From: Anaerovorax odorimutans
GTDB taxonomy: Bacteria; Bacillota; Clostridia; Peptostreptococcales; JAAYPU01
Direction: 5' to 3'
DNA length: 46,273 bases
Assembly: GCA_016841185.1 (NCBI GenBank)
Contig: JAENZQ010000030.1
Coordinates: 1-46,273 of the forward strand
Positions 8,140-16,288 of the stretch are shown in pieces. Under the pieces are notes generated by a model, which was not told the DNA's origin, did not search any database, and saw only the letters and a list, made by a program, of their open reading frames with translations. The stretch's first letter is position 1. Every line of letters begins with the position of its first letter. The translations under genes and the position numbers were made by a program.

Positions 8140-8233
8140 ATTTGTGATCGAAAGGGCAAACCTGTTGAAAATCAGGGACGCAAAGTCAAGGGCCTTACAA
8201 AAGTATGGCAGCCTGACCGCCGAAATGGCAAAT
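8140..8233 (+). ncRNA. c-di-GMP-I (GEMM) riboswitch
   Basis: The sequence shows the conserved GEMM core in order: AAAGGGCAAACC, a stem capped by a GAAA tetraloop, GGGACGCAAAGTC, then a second arm (GTCA...TGAC closing CCTTAC-AAAA-GTATGG) that carries the tetraloop receptor, ending GACCGCC. This is the class I cyclic di-GMP aptamer; the GEMM-Ib cyclic AMP-GMP variant cannot be excluded by eye. A closing ATTTG/CAAAT pair (8140-8144/8229-8233) shares bases with an alternative stem AAATTTTC/GAAAATTT (8230-8237/8254-8261), a possible switch. No T run follows that stem, so the mode of control is unclear. It precedes the secreted-protein gene at 8299. Confidence 0.9.
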
Positions 8234-8298
8234 TTTCAGTATATAGGTTTCGCGAAAATTTATTCCATGAATTGAGCAAACTAATAAAGGAGGAAAAA

Positions 8299-9162
8299 AT
8301 GAAAAAGAAAATTATATCCATCACTTTAATCGTATCATTATTAGTGATCAACGCATTTATCAGCTATGCCGAACCTAAAGGAAAGAATTCTGAAGTAAGA
8401 GAAAACAAAAAAATTCAAAAAACTATCAACAAAGAGGCTTCAAAAGGAATTCAAAATACTTTCAGGGAATCGAAAGCAGAAATCGAAGCCAGGAAAAATG
8501 AAGCGGAAGCTTTAAAAGATCAAATAGAAACGGAATACGAAGCCGCTGTCGCTTCAGGCGATACGGAACTTGCAAATCAGTTATCTATACAATTACAGGA
8601 AGCCAATAAAGAATTTCGGAACATCAAAACACAATTTAAAAATCAAATTGAAGAAAGAAAGAGAATCATTAAATCAAATTACACTGAAGATGAACTTAAT
8701 ACTATTGAAGCAGCCGCCGAAAACATTCTGTCGGAAGACCCGGATGCAGCCATATTAGATATTGGGAATATTTTTTCTAATAAAGCTAATTTTAAATTTG
8801 ATACACCTCCGGTCATTAAGTCCGGCAGAACGGTGATTCCCGTTCGTGCCATTACCAGAGGTTTTGGAGCAGATCTGAATTGGGACCCTGAAGCGCGGGA
8901 AGTTACCATATCCAAAGATGATATCATAATCAATCTTACAATTGACTCTGATACGGCTCTGGTAAATGGGGAGGAAATCCTTTTAGATTCAAAAGCTGAA
9001 TTGATGAATAACCGTACATATGTACCCTTGAGGTTTATAATGGAAACTTTAGGCCTGAAAGTTGAATGGGATGATGAGACCGATACCATTGAAATCAATG
9101 ATCCTGATGAAGGTATTGACAACAGCAGGACCGATGGTGCTATTGAAACATCTGATGAATAA
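8299..9162 (+). CDS. Secreted protein with copper-amine-oxidase N-terminal-like domain
   Basis: The 287-aa protein starts with a clear signal peptide (residues 1-24, cut near SYA-EP). Residues ~25-125 are highly charged and helical, likely coiled coil. Residues ~175-275 form the copper amine oxidase N-terminal-like repeat (PF07833 type), seen as SGRTVIPVRAITRGFGADLNWD and NNRTYVPLRFIMETLGLKVEWD. In Clostridia this domain is common on surface and secreted proteins and implies no oxidase activity; here it probably gives surface or wall attachment. The ATG at 8299 has a strong AAAGGAGG site. The riboswitch 66 bp upstream places it under c-di-GMP control, fitting a surface-attachment role. Confidence 0.88.
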   Translation: MKKKIISITLIVSLLVINAFISYAEPKGKNSEVRENKKIQKTINKEASKGIQNTFRESKAEIEARKNEAEALKDQIETEYEAAVASGDTELANQLSIQLQEANKEFRNIKTQFKNQIEERKRIIKSNYTEDELNTIEAAAENILSEDPDAAILDIGNIFSNKANFKFDTPPVIKSGRTVIPVRAITRGFGADLNWDPEAREVTISKDDIIINLTIDSDTALVNGEEILLDSKAELMNNRTYVPLRFIMETLGLKVEWDDETDTIEINDPDEGIDNSRTDGAIETSDE

Positions 9163-9176
9163 TACAAATGATCACG

Positions 9177-9204
9177 AAAGGCAGGACTTTTCCCTGCCTT
9201 TTAC
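9177..9204. terminator. Bidirectional Rho-independent terminator
   Basis: Stem AAAGGCAGG / CCTGCCTTT with a 7-base loop, T-rich on the + side and A-rich on the left, so it works in both directions. It serves the secreted-protein gene (ends 9162) and overlaps the stop codon of the convergent polyferredoxin gene (ends 9201). Confidence 0.8.
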
Positions 9205-10226
9205 TTGTTTTCACCATTATACTTTTCTATTACTTTACTTTCGCTATAATTTAAATATTCCTTGAATCCACGATCATATTTAAATGTCATATGAATCGCT
9301 TTCTCAGGACAAATATCGACACATGTGCAGCATAAAATACACTCGGTGGAAAGAATTCGGGTTCCCTGTTTTTTATATTCCATTAGTTTTATATTCATTG
9401 GACAATTTTTCTCACAAAGCCCACATTCGGTACATTTTCTCTTATGAATGGCAACTTTTAACAATGAGAAATGAGATGTTAATTTCATAATCACTGAAAC
9501 GGGACAGAAATACTTACAAAATGCCCTGTTATCCTTCAAAAAGAAAGCCAAAAAGATACCCAGAACATAGTATGTCAAGTTTCCTGTTATTAACCAATAT
9601 AAAACGTGATTGTCTAAAATGCTCAGCCTTTCAGGTCCTAAAGCAAACCATACAATAATCACCAGTATTAGAGAGATTAGAAAACTTGCATAACGAAATT
9701 TTTCAAGAGTCCTGACCCTTCCTTTTTCCGGATTTTTCCACGGTAGTATATCCAGAACCATAGCAGTCCAGCATGCCCATCCGCACCAGCCTCTGTTGAA
9801 TACTACCGGCCCTGCTACTTTAGCAATAATATAATGCAGGACACTACCTGTAAAAATTCCGGAAAAAATATAGAAAAAGAAGCCTTCTATCTGTATATTT
9901 TCCTTCATCCATACCCCTATGAATAGCAGCATGTATGTACCAATTAAAAGCTGAGGAATCCTTCTTCCCCATCCGGAATAATTTCTTTTCAAAGAAGTTG
10001 TCAGGAAAAGACCCGTACCTAAAGCTGTCCCGATGTAAATGAAATTAAGCAGATAAAAATTGTTGCCGGTCTTAATTCTAAGAAAAAGTGCAATTCCATA
10101 GAAAATCAATATGAAAACCAAAGGAAGAACAAGATTCTTCTTTTGGGGCTCAAAATATTGATTAAAACAGACTTTAAATTTTTCTTTATAATGATTAATT
10201 CTTTTATTAGTATCTTTTACTTTCAT
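9201..10226 (-). CDS. Polyferredoxin-type membrane 4Fe-4S protein (NapH/NosR-like)
   Basis: A 341-aa membrane protein with about six hydrophobic helices. It has the NapH/NosR/CcoG-family motif GWCGWAC (residues 146-152), a second cysteine motif CKYFCP (237-241), and two bacterial ferredoxin 4Fe-4S sites: CTECGLCEKNCPMNI from residue 265 and CILCCTCVDICPEKAI from residue 296. Such proteins pass electrons across or along the membrane. The gene starts 10 bp after the shikimate-kinase-like gene, with AAAGGGG before the ATG, so the two are co-transcribed. No cognate reductase is nearby, so the redox partner is unknown. Confidence 0.88.
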   Translation of the reverse strand: MKVKDTNKRINHYKEKFKVCFNQYFEPQKKNLVLPLVFILIFYGIALFLRIKTGNNFYLLNFIYIGTALGTGLFLTTSLKRNYSGWGRRIPQLLIGTYMLLFIGVWMKENIQIEGFFFYIFSGIFTGSVLHYIIAKVAGPVVFNRGWCGWACWTAMVLDILPWKNPEKGRVRTLEKFRYASFLISLILVIIVWFALGPERLSILDNHVLYWLITGNLTYYVLGIFLAFFLKDNRAFCKYFCPVSVIMKLTSHFSLLKVAIHKRKCTECGLCEKNCPMNIKLMEYKKQGTRILSTECILCCTCVDICPEKAIHMTFKYDRGFKEYLNYSESKVIEKYNGENK

Positions 10227-10236
10227 GGATTCCCCT

Positions 10237-10737
10237 TTATAATTTTTTTAATTTCATTATAACCTGTTTTAAGCTTTCTTCTATATCTTTATCTCGGCAG
10301 TCAATGGTTATATCTGCGTACTTCTCGTACAGAGGAATCCTCTCTTCATAAAGGTCTCTTAATGTTTTTCCTTTTTCAACCGCAATCCCTCTTGTTGTGA
10401 TATTCTTTATCCTTTTATCTATTTCATCAAACCCAACTTTCAGATACACCACCAGACCATTATTTTTAAGATGCAACATAGCCCTCAAACTGTATACCGC
10501 ACTGCCTCCTGTAGCGATTACTGTACCTTGCCTGTTTAAAGACAATAACGCTTTTTCTTCTCTTTTTAAAAACTCTTCAATGCCATATTGGTTTATAATG
10601 TCCTGGAGCAAATTATTTTCTCTTTCCTGTATAATCAAATCCGTATCTACAAAAGGCATTCCCAAAGACTTTGAGAGAAGGACCCCTAAAGTACTTTTAC
10701 CTGATCCTGCCATTCCAACCAATACAATATTTCTCAC
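10237..10737 (-). CDS. Shikimate-kinase-like P-loop kinase, divergent
   Basis: A 166-aa protein of shikimate-kinase size and fold. Walker A is GMAGSGKST (residues 8-16), and the DTD motif is at 31-33. The shikimate-contacting motifs drift from the canonical ones: FLKREE rather than FRxxE near 56-61, GGS rather than GGG at 77-79, and RG rather than RP in the lid at 116-117. R133 in RIPLY is kept. It may be a true shikimate kinase or a paralogue acting on another small alcohol. No other aromatic-pathway gene is close, and its tight partner is a polyferredoxin, which is odd for AroK. The start is GTG with an AAAGGAG site. Confidence 0.75.
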   Translation of the reverse strand: MRNIVLVGMAGSGKSTLGVLLSKSLGMPFVDTDLIIQERENNLLQDIINQYGIEEFLKREEKALLSLNRQGTVIATGGSAVYSLRAMLHLKNNGLVVYLKVGFDEIDKRIKNITTRGIAVEKGKTLRDLYEERIPLYEKYADITIDCRDKDIEESLKQVIMKLKKL

Positions 10738-10784
10738 TTTTTGCTCCTTTCTTTTTATGAATCCAACATATCATATTAAATACT

Positions 10785-10807
10785 GAAAAAAAAGCCTTAT
10801 CTGGCCT
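10785..10807 (-). terminator. Terminator after M14 carboxypeptidase gene
   Basis: On the minus strand a short stem AGGCC-AGATAA-GGCTT is followed by a run of eight T. It lies 14 bp past the carboxypeptidase stop codon and before the kinase gene. Confidence 0.55.
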
Positions 10808-10820
10808 GTCACAACAATGC

Positions 10821-12479
10821 CTATCTGATTTTCCAAATCACTTCATTCATATATCGGACTTCCCCTTGGGATCTCTTTTTCGCATATTGGACAGCATCTT
10901 CTTCCGAATAAAATGTTTTCACAAAACTCTCATTATCATAAACATCGTACATCTGATTTCTGATCATCAAAGCTTCTTTCATAAAGAAGGCCCCGGTATA
11001 TTTTGCTTTATCCCAGACAAGAGAATCAAAACAAGCATTTGGATGCTGAACATATTCTATTCCGGGATAAGGCGATAACTCTACACAAAAACTCAATCTC
11101 TGATATTTTTCTCTGAACCAGTTTTCAAAACCGCTTCCATATACTTCAGGTTTCTGTGAAACATCTAATTTCTCAAACCCTGTTAAGTTAACAAATCTAT
11201 CTGCTATTTCCGAATCAAAATCATTAAAAATATCATGGGTGCCGCTGTCCGCCCAAAATATTTTATTTCCTGAAGTATGATAAGATACTGTCAAAAGAAA
11301 ATTGTTGTCCTTACAATAATTCACTATAGCCTTCGTCTCCGGTTCGCTCCCTGCAGATTTACCCTTATATCCTTCTGAAGCAGGACCTTCTGAACTCCTT
11401 GTATCCCAATTGCTGTCGGGAAAGTTTCTGTTTAGATCTACACCTCTGCCGTTGGCTTTCCACCATCGGTCATCTCCTGCCAAATCGGGAATTTTTCTTA
11501 AATACTCATAATTATCGGAGGAACGAATACCGTTATTAACGATATTAAGGCCGTCAGGATTCGCCATTAATATAACATGAAGTTCTATTTTTGAAAATAA
11601 ATTTTTTAAATCAAAATTGCCCCAATATCCCGAATGTGTTAAATGAAACAGCATACTATCCAACATTTGCATATTCAACATAACAGAATAATCTTCTCTG
11701 GCATGGATGCTGCTTATTAATAATACTTTCTCTTTATCCGGAAAATCATCTTGCAGGTAATTCACCACAATTGAATCAATGGTTCGCCCTTCAAAAGATT
11801 CTCCTATAGCACGGATTTCCAGAAACTCATATAAATCCAACCACTTTTTCGATGTCTCATCAATGAGTTCCAAAGTAAATACAGGTTCGGCAGCATTTAA
11901 AATACTACCGCCTATTATTTCGGCATCCTGAAAGTATATACTTTTGGTCTCCTCACTGAATATTCCTTCCTTTCCTAATACTTCGGCCATGACGTCAAAA
12001 GGAAGATAGTAGTGTCCCCCAATCTTTAAGATATCTACTTTGTTGTTCCTTTTATTTTCTTGCAAAAGAATTTCACCGTTTTTACTGATCCTTCCTTTTA
12101 TCCATTCAACAGAAACGGTTTTTACTATTCTATTGGATTTCACTATTCCGATTTCTTCTTCCGGTACTTTACGGGGACTATATCCGTCTGCCACACCTCT
12201 GGGTATAATTGATAATTCATTTTTATCAGGAGTCCAGCAAGCTTTATTGCCCATAATTGCGGATACAGCCTCTACGGGTAAATAAACTGTGTCTCCATAA
12301 AAAAAGGGGGCTGTGGCAATATCCTCTCTATCTTTAAGCAAATACAACGAGCCGTCCAGATAGAATTGGACTCCCTCGTATATAATAGTTATTTTATCAG
12401 GTTTTGATTTCATCTGAAAAAAGAAATAAACCAGAATTAAACAAATTGTTATAAAAATAATACCAAATATTTTTTTCAA
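10821..12479 (-). CDS. Membrane-anchored M14 zinc carboxypeptidase with two CAO-like repeats
   Basis: A 552-aa protein with an N-terminal membrane anchor (residues 4-22). Two copper-amine-oxidase-like repeats follow at ~30-95 and ~118-185, then a peptidase M14 domain at ~205-505. The zinc site is present: His259 and Glu262 in SSIHARE, and His401 in SYHTSG. The substrate-binding RGVDLNRNFP (345-354) and the catalytic Glu468 in FCVELSPY are also seen. M14 enzymes of this type trim C-terminal residues, often from cell-wall peptides. The external anchored layout suggests a wall or surface peptide target (inference). The start is TTG preceded by GGTGGGG. The region upstream of the gene holds a tandem hairpin array. 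Confidence 0.87.
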   Translation of the reverse strand: MKKIFGIIFITICLILVYFFFQMKSKPDKITIIYEGVQFYLDGSLYLLKDREDIATAPFFYGDTVYLPVEAVSAIMGNKACWTPDKNELSIIPRGVADGYSPRKVPEEEIGIVKSNRIVKTVSVEWIKGRISKNGEILLQENKRNNKVDILKIGGHYYLPFDVMAEVLGKEGIFSEETKSIYFQDAEIIGGSILNAAEPVFTLELIDETSKKWLDLYEFLEIRAIGESFEGRTIDSIVVNYLQDDFPDKEKVLLISSIHAREDYSVMLNMQMLDSMLFHLTHSGYWGNFDLKNLFSKIELHVILMANPDGLNIVNNGIRSSDNYEYLRKIPDLAGDDRWWKANGRGVDLNRNFPDSNWDTRSSEGPASEGYKGKSAGSEPETKAIVNYCKDNNFLLTVSYHTSGNKIFWADSGTHDIFNDFDSEIADRFVNLTGFEKLDVSQKPEVYGSGFENWFREKYQRLSFCVELSPYPGIEYVQHPNACFDSLVWDKAKYTGAFFMKEALMIRNQMYDVYDNESFVKTFYSEEDAVQYAKKRSQGEVRYMNEVIWKIR

Positions 12480-12711
12480 GGTAACCCCACCTGTATTAAT
12501 TGATTTCCCATATATTTTTCAGTTCTGCTTTATTTATATGCATATTCATTTGTTTCTTTTTCTATCGCCTTTTTTTAGCATAAATTCCTGAATATAACTT
12601 AAGTTAAACCAGAAATTTAAATAAAAATTTTAAATTATCTGTATATTTTTTTTTAAGCCGTTAATAATAAGAGTGTAAGGATAACTCATAGAGATTGAGT
12701 GTTCTTATTCC

Positions 12712-12748
12712 GAGAGACAATTCCCTTTGTGGTTTGTCTCTCTTTTTT
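12712..12748 (+). terminator. Terminator-like hairpin, array unit 1
   Basis: Stem GAGAGACAA (12712-12720) with TTGTCTCTC, followed by six T. It ends unit 1 of the tandem array. Confidence 0.7.
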
Positions 12749-12855
12749 ATATAACTATTTTCCACTATTTTTCAATAAAAAAAATGCATATATATTTTTT
12801 TATTGCACATACTGATCATGTAAGGTTAATTCATTGATTTGAATTACCTTACTCC

Positions 12856-12893
12856 GAGAGACAATTCCCTTTGTGGTTTGTCTCTCTTTTTTT
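12856..12893 (+). terminator. Terminator-like hairpin, array unit 2
   Basis: Same stem as in unit 1, followed by seven T. The preceding stem GTAAGG/CCTTAC at 12820-12852 extends through TAATTCA/TGAATTA, giving a long first hairpin. Confidence 0.7.
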
Positions 12894-13000
12894 ATATAAC
12901 TATTTTCCACTATTTTTCAATAAAAAAAATGCATATATATTTTTTTATTGCACATACTGATCATGTAAGGTTAATTCATTGATTTGAATTACCTTACTCC

Positions 13001-13033
13001 GAGAGACAATCCCTTTGTGGTTTGTCTCTCTTT
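13001..13033 (+). terminator. Terminator-like hairpin, array unit 3
   Basis: Same stem as units 1 and 2, with one T lost in the loop and a shorter T run (TTTATTA), so termination may be weaker here. Confidence 0.6.
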
Positions 13034-13126
13034 ATTAATACTATCCTCAATATGAATATTTTTTTCTATTTTGAACATAATAAGCATATAAGGCTAACTC
13101 ATCGATTTGGGTTTTCCTTATTAAAT

Positions 13127-13159
13127 AAGAGACCATCACATTCAGAATGGTCTCTTTTT
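13127..13159. terminator. Terminator hairpin, array unit 4
   Basis: Ten-base stem AAGAGACCAT / ATGGTCTCTT with a T run on the + strand. It lies directly past the sppA stop codon (13162), so on the minus strand it may also end sppA transcription. Confidence 0.65.
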
Positions 13160-13161
13160 CT

Positions 13162-14139
13162 CTATCGATTAAAGTCATACAAATAAGCTATAGGGATATG
13201 TTCTTGCCTGTCTAATAGCTTCAGAACAGCATCAATCTCGCTGCTTTGAAATCTATCGGCTGTTGCTGCCAGCCCTTTTATGAATGACAGAAAAGAATCA
13301 TCTTCATACCAGAATGATCTGATTTCGCAATCAGACAATTTATTATCCTCAATTATAGCCTGTATGGTATTATCCAGTGTCCCGATATAATCCACCAGGC
13401 CTAATTCATTTGCCTGCTTAGCACTATATATTCGTCCGTCTGCAATTTTCCTTATTTCTTCTTCAGATATATCTCTGCCTTCAATAATAACATTTATAAA
13501 CTGCTCATAAGATTCATCCAGTAAAGACTGATAGATTTGTTTCTGTTCAGGGCTCATAGGAGATGTCATGCTCCCCATTGCCTTATTCTCTCCTGCAATC
13601 ATAGTCGTTGTATGTATCCCATGTTTATTCAAAAATTCGGAAACATCGTAAAAAGTTCCCATTGTCACACCAATTGAACCGGTAATGGTATTTCTGTTGG
13701 CGTAGATCTTATCTGCAGCAGCACTTATATAATAGCCTCCCGAAGCTGCCATGCTTCCCATTGAAGCATAAACCGGCAGTCCGGTTTTCTCCTTGTATTC
13801 CAGTACTTTCAGATATACTTCATCCGTTTCATAAATACCGCCTCCCGGTGAATCGATAAATAAGACCAATCCTTTATTATGGTCGTCTTCAATAAAGGCG
13901 TCGATCTGTGAAAGGATATATCCGTGATTATAGCTTCCGCCCGAATTCAGAAGCCCTCCGGAATCTCCTCTCATAATTGTACCCTGAAGATACAAAACAG
14001 CGATATAATCTTTATTGGAAGCATATCGATTTACAACAGGTATTCTTGGGCTTACTAAATAGAATAAAAACGCTACACCTGAAAAAATCAATAATACGAT
14101 TATAAATTTTCTGAAACCTTTGCTATCCGTCAATTTCAC
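13162..14139 (-). CDS. sppA: Signal peptide peptidase SppA (short form)
   Basis: A 325-aa membrane serine protease of the short SppA type found in Firmicutes. One N-terminal membrane helix (~residues 11-29) anchors the S49 protease domain outside. The catalytic dyad is visible: the nucleophile Ser133 in SMAASGGYYISA and the general base Lys186 in GENKAMGSM. It degrades cleaved signal peptides and other membrane fragments. The start is taken as GTG at 14139, since GGGAG lies 8 bases upstream; the GTG at 14148 overlaps that site. It is a single-gene unit with about 210 bp of untranslated DNA upstream and the hairpin array downstream. Confidence 0.9.
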   Translation of the reverse strand: MKLTDSKGFRKFIIVLLIFSGVAFLFYLVSPRIPVVNRYASNKDYIAVLYLQGTIMRGDSGGLLNSGGSYNHGYILSQIDAFIEDDHNKGLVLFIDSPGGGIYETDEVYLKVLEYKEKTGLPVYASMGSMAASGGYYISAAADKIYANRNTITGSIGVTMGTFYDVSEFLNKHGIHTTTMIAGENKAMGSMTSPMSPEQKQIYQSLLDESYEQFINVIIEGRDISEEEIRKIADGRIYSAKQANELGLVDYIGTLDNTIQAIIEDNKLSDCEIRSFWYEDDSFLSFIKGLAATADRFQSSEIDAVLKLLDRQEHIPIAYLYDFNR

Positions 14140-14347
14140 AACCCGCACTCCCTTGAAAAAAATTTTGTTTCACATATTATTGTCGAATATAAAAGAATTA
14201 TATCACATACTATCAGAACTGAAAACATGATATATATATCAATATATGTTATATTGGAATTGATTAATAATTGTTTTTTTGTTTTTCAGATTATATAATC
14301 AGATTATATAGATAAGAAAATAAAAAATTTAAAGGAATGGGAGATTG

Positions 14348-16063
14348 ATGGAGAATAAAATACCTTTCTACAAAAGACGAGAAATACGAGATTTAAAAGA
14401 AATGCTTAACAGTAGTGCTGAACTGTTTAAAGAAAATACGGCATTTTTGGTAAAAGATCAAAAATGCGGGGAATATATTCCCATCAAATACCAACAATTG
14501 AAAGAAGAAGTTGACGCTTTGGGAACAGCACTCCTGAACATGGGTCTTTTAGATAAAAAAATAGCGATCATAGGTGAAAACAGATATGAGTGGATCGTCT
14601 CATATCTTGCAGTAGTCAACGGTGTGGGGACTGTCGTCCCCCTTGACAAAGAACTGCCTGAGGAAGATCTCTTAAACCTTGTTTCAAGAGCTGAAATTGA
14701 TGCAATCATTTATGCCAACAGCTACAGAAATATTTTTATCGATACAGACATCCCATATAAAATAAACATGGATACCGTTGATTCGGATTTCAGAGACGAA
14801 TTCATGCAATCTTATCTGATAAATAAAGGAAAAGAGTTGCTCAAAGAAGGACATTCTGAATATCTGAATATTGAAATTGATCCGAATGCAGCAAAAATAA
14901 TTCTTTTCACTTCCGGAACGACAGATTTGGCAAAAGGCGTCATGCTCTGTCATAGAAATATCTGTTCCGTTGTTATGGCAACTTGCAGTATTGTTTTGAT
15001 TAAAGAGACCGACCGTACTTTATCCATTCTGCCCATTCATCATACTTTTGAGTGTTCTTTAGGTATGATGGTCCCTCTTTACCGAGGCGCATCCATTGCA
15101 TTCTGTGAGGGTTTAAAACATATCCCAAAAAATATCATCGAAGCAAAACCTACTGTGATCATAGGCGTCCCCTTGATTTTCGAAAATATTTACTGGAAAA
15201 TCTGGAAACAGGCTAAAAAATCCGGCAAAGAAACCGCTCTCAAAAAAGCAATCAAAATCAATAATGCTTTAAAGAAAATTGGGATCGATTTATCCCATAT
15301 CCTATTTAAGGAAATTCATGCAAAATTCGGCGGAAAGCTAAGATTACTGGTTTCCGGGGCTGCGCCCCTTAATCCCGCTGTCATTATGGGTTTTGAAGAT
15401 TTTGGAATAAAACTTGCTCAGGGTTATGGCCTTACCGAATGTTCCCCGCTTGTTACAGGAACCCCGGACACATTCCGCAAAGCCGGTTCCGTGGGTTTGG
15501 CGATTCCCGGCGTAGAAGTACGATTGGCCAATGTGGATAAAGAAGGCATCGGAGAAATAATATGTAAAGGCTCTAATGTAATGCTTGGTTACTATAATGA
15601 CAAAGTCAATACCGATAATGTTTTGAAGGATCAATGGCTTTATACAGGTGACTTAGGTTACATGGACGAGGAAGGTTGTTTTTTTATAACCGGCAGAAAG
15701 AAAAATGTCATCGTTACTAAAAACGGAAAAAATATATATCCTGAAGAAGTCGAATTTTACCTCAACAAGAGCCAGTATATTGAAGAAAGTCTTGTCAGCG
15801 GAATTCTTGACGAAAAGACAGGAGAAACACTCGTAAGCGCGCAGTTAAGACCGGCTTATGATGTTATCTTTGATGAATTTGGTGAAAATGTGGGAGAAAA
15901 AGATCTTCATGAAATTCTTAAAAAAATTGTAAGAGACTTAAATGATCGAATGCCTTTATACAAAAGAATTCGAAATTTCAGTATCCGTAAGGAAGAATTC
16001 ATTAAAACTACCACTAAAAAAATAAAAAGGCACATCAATGCCCTGGAAAAAAGAGAAAACTGA
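14348..16063 (+). CDS. AMP-forming long-chain acyl-CoA synthetase/ligase
   Basis: A 571-aa adenylate-forming enzyme that activates a fatty or other carboxylic acid to acyl-AMP and then acyl-CoA. Signature motifs are present in order: the phosphate loop LFTSGTTDLAKG (~185), YGLTECSP (~360), YTGDLGYMDEEG (~433), GRKKNVIVTKNGKNIYPEE (~450) and the C-terminal catalytic Lys in the TTTKKIKR region (~557). The gene length and ending fit the FadD15/long-chain type. The ATG at 14348 was taken; a TTG directly before it is also possible. It stands alone between SppA and a terminator. An acyl-CoA thioesterase lies 1.1 kb downstream on the other strand. Confidence 0.9.
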   Translation: MENKIPFYKRREIRDLKEMLNSSAELFKENTAFLVKDQKCGEYIPIKYQQLKEEVDALGTALLNMGLLDKKIAIIGENRYEWIVSYLAVVNGVGTVVPLDKELPEEDLLNLVSRAEIDAIIYANSYRNIFIDTDIPYKINMDTVDSDFRDEFMQSYLINKGKELLKEGHSEYLNIEIDPNAAKIILFTSGTTDLAKGVMLCHRNICSVVMATCSIVLIKETDRTLSILPIHHTFECSLGMMVPLYRGASIAFCEGLKHIPKNIIEAKPTVIIGVPLIFENIYWKIWKQAKKSGKETALKKAIKINNALKKIGIDLSHILFKEIHAKFGGKLRLLVSGAAPLNPAVIMGFEDFGIKLAQGYGLTECSPLVTGTPDTFRKAGSVGLAIPGVEVRLANVDKEGIGEIICKGSNVMLGYYNDKVNTDNVLKDQWLYTGDLGYMDEEGCFFITGRKKNVIVTKNGKNIYPEEVEFYLNKSQYIEESLVSGILDEKTGETLVSAQLRPAYDVIFDEFGENVGEKDLHEILKKIVRDLNDRMPLYKRIRNFSIRKEEFIKTTTKKIKRHINALEKREN

Positions 16064-16095
16064 AAGATAGAAATGCAAAAAATAGAAATAGATGA

Positions 16096-16127
16096 ATAGA
16101 TGGTCAGATGGATAGATGGTCAGATGG
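16096..16127 (+). repeat. Two-copy 16-bp tandem repeat
   Basis: ATAGATGGTCAGATGG occurs twice head to tail, in the trailer between the acyl-CoA synthetase gene and its terminator, with further degenerate GATAGATG and CCATAATC short repeats nearby. It is a likely slippage-prone microrepeat with no visible function. Confidence 0.7.
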
Positions 16128-16173
16128 TTAGTAAATCTATACTCTATACTCCATAATCCATAATCTATAAAAC

Positions 16174-16199
16174 AAAAAGGCGGTATCCGCCTTTTTTGT
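16174..16199 (+). terminator. Terminator after acyl-CoA synthetase gene
   Basis: Stem AAAAAGGCGG / CCGCCTTTTT with a 3-base loop, T-rich on the + strand and A-rich on the left. Confidence 0.85.
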
Positions 16200-16288
16200 T
16201 TGCCTCCCCTGGATAATAAATAGATAATCGAGAAAAATAATCTTAGCATCCCTTTGTTTTATTTTTAAAATATGTGGAGGTAATCAAT

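Larger units (their letters stand above)
12675..13159 (+). repeat. Tandem array of four hairpin-plus-terminator units
   Basis: Four units begin at 12675, 12820, 12965 and 13088; the first three are spaced exactly 145 bp. Each has a first stem (GTAAGG...CCTTAC in units 2 and 3) followed after a few bases by a terminator-like hairpin and T run. In units 1-3 the second stem is GAGAGACAA / TTGTCTCTC with loop containing CCCTTTGTGG. The block from ~12710 to ~12855 is repeated almost base for base, which points to recent duplication; unit 4 is divergent and uses AAGAGACCAT / ATGGTCTCTT. The T runs point to the + strand, opposite to both flanking genes, so they do not simply end those genes. Candidate tandem small RNAs or an attenuator array. 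Confidence 0.75.

Noticed and set aside
12675-13159. Tandem repeats as a CRISPR array
   Set aside because: Units are 145 bp with nearly identical spacers and terminator-like T runs, only three to four copies, and no cas genes.
12675-13159. Tandem repeats as a metabolite riboswitch or T-box leader
   Set aside because: No known aptamer core or T-box sequence is seen, and no + strand gene follows for over 1 kb.
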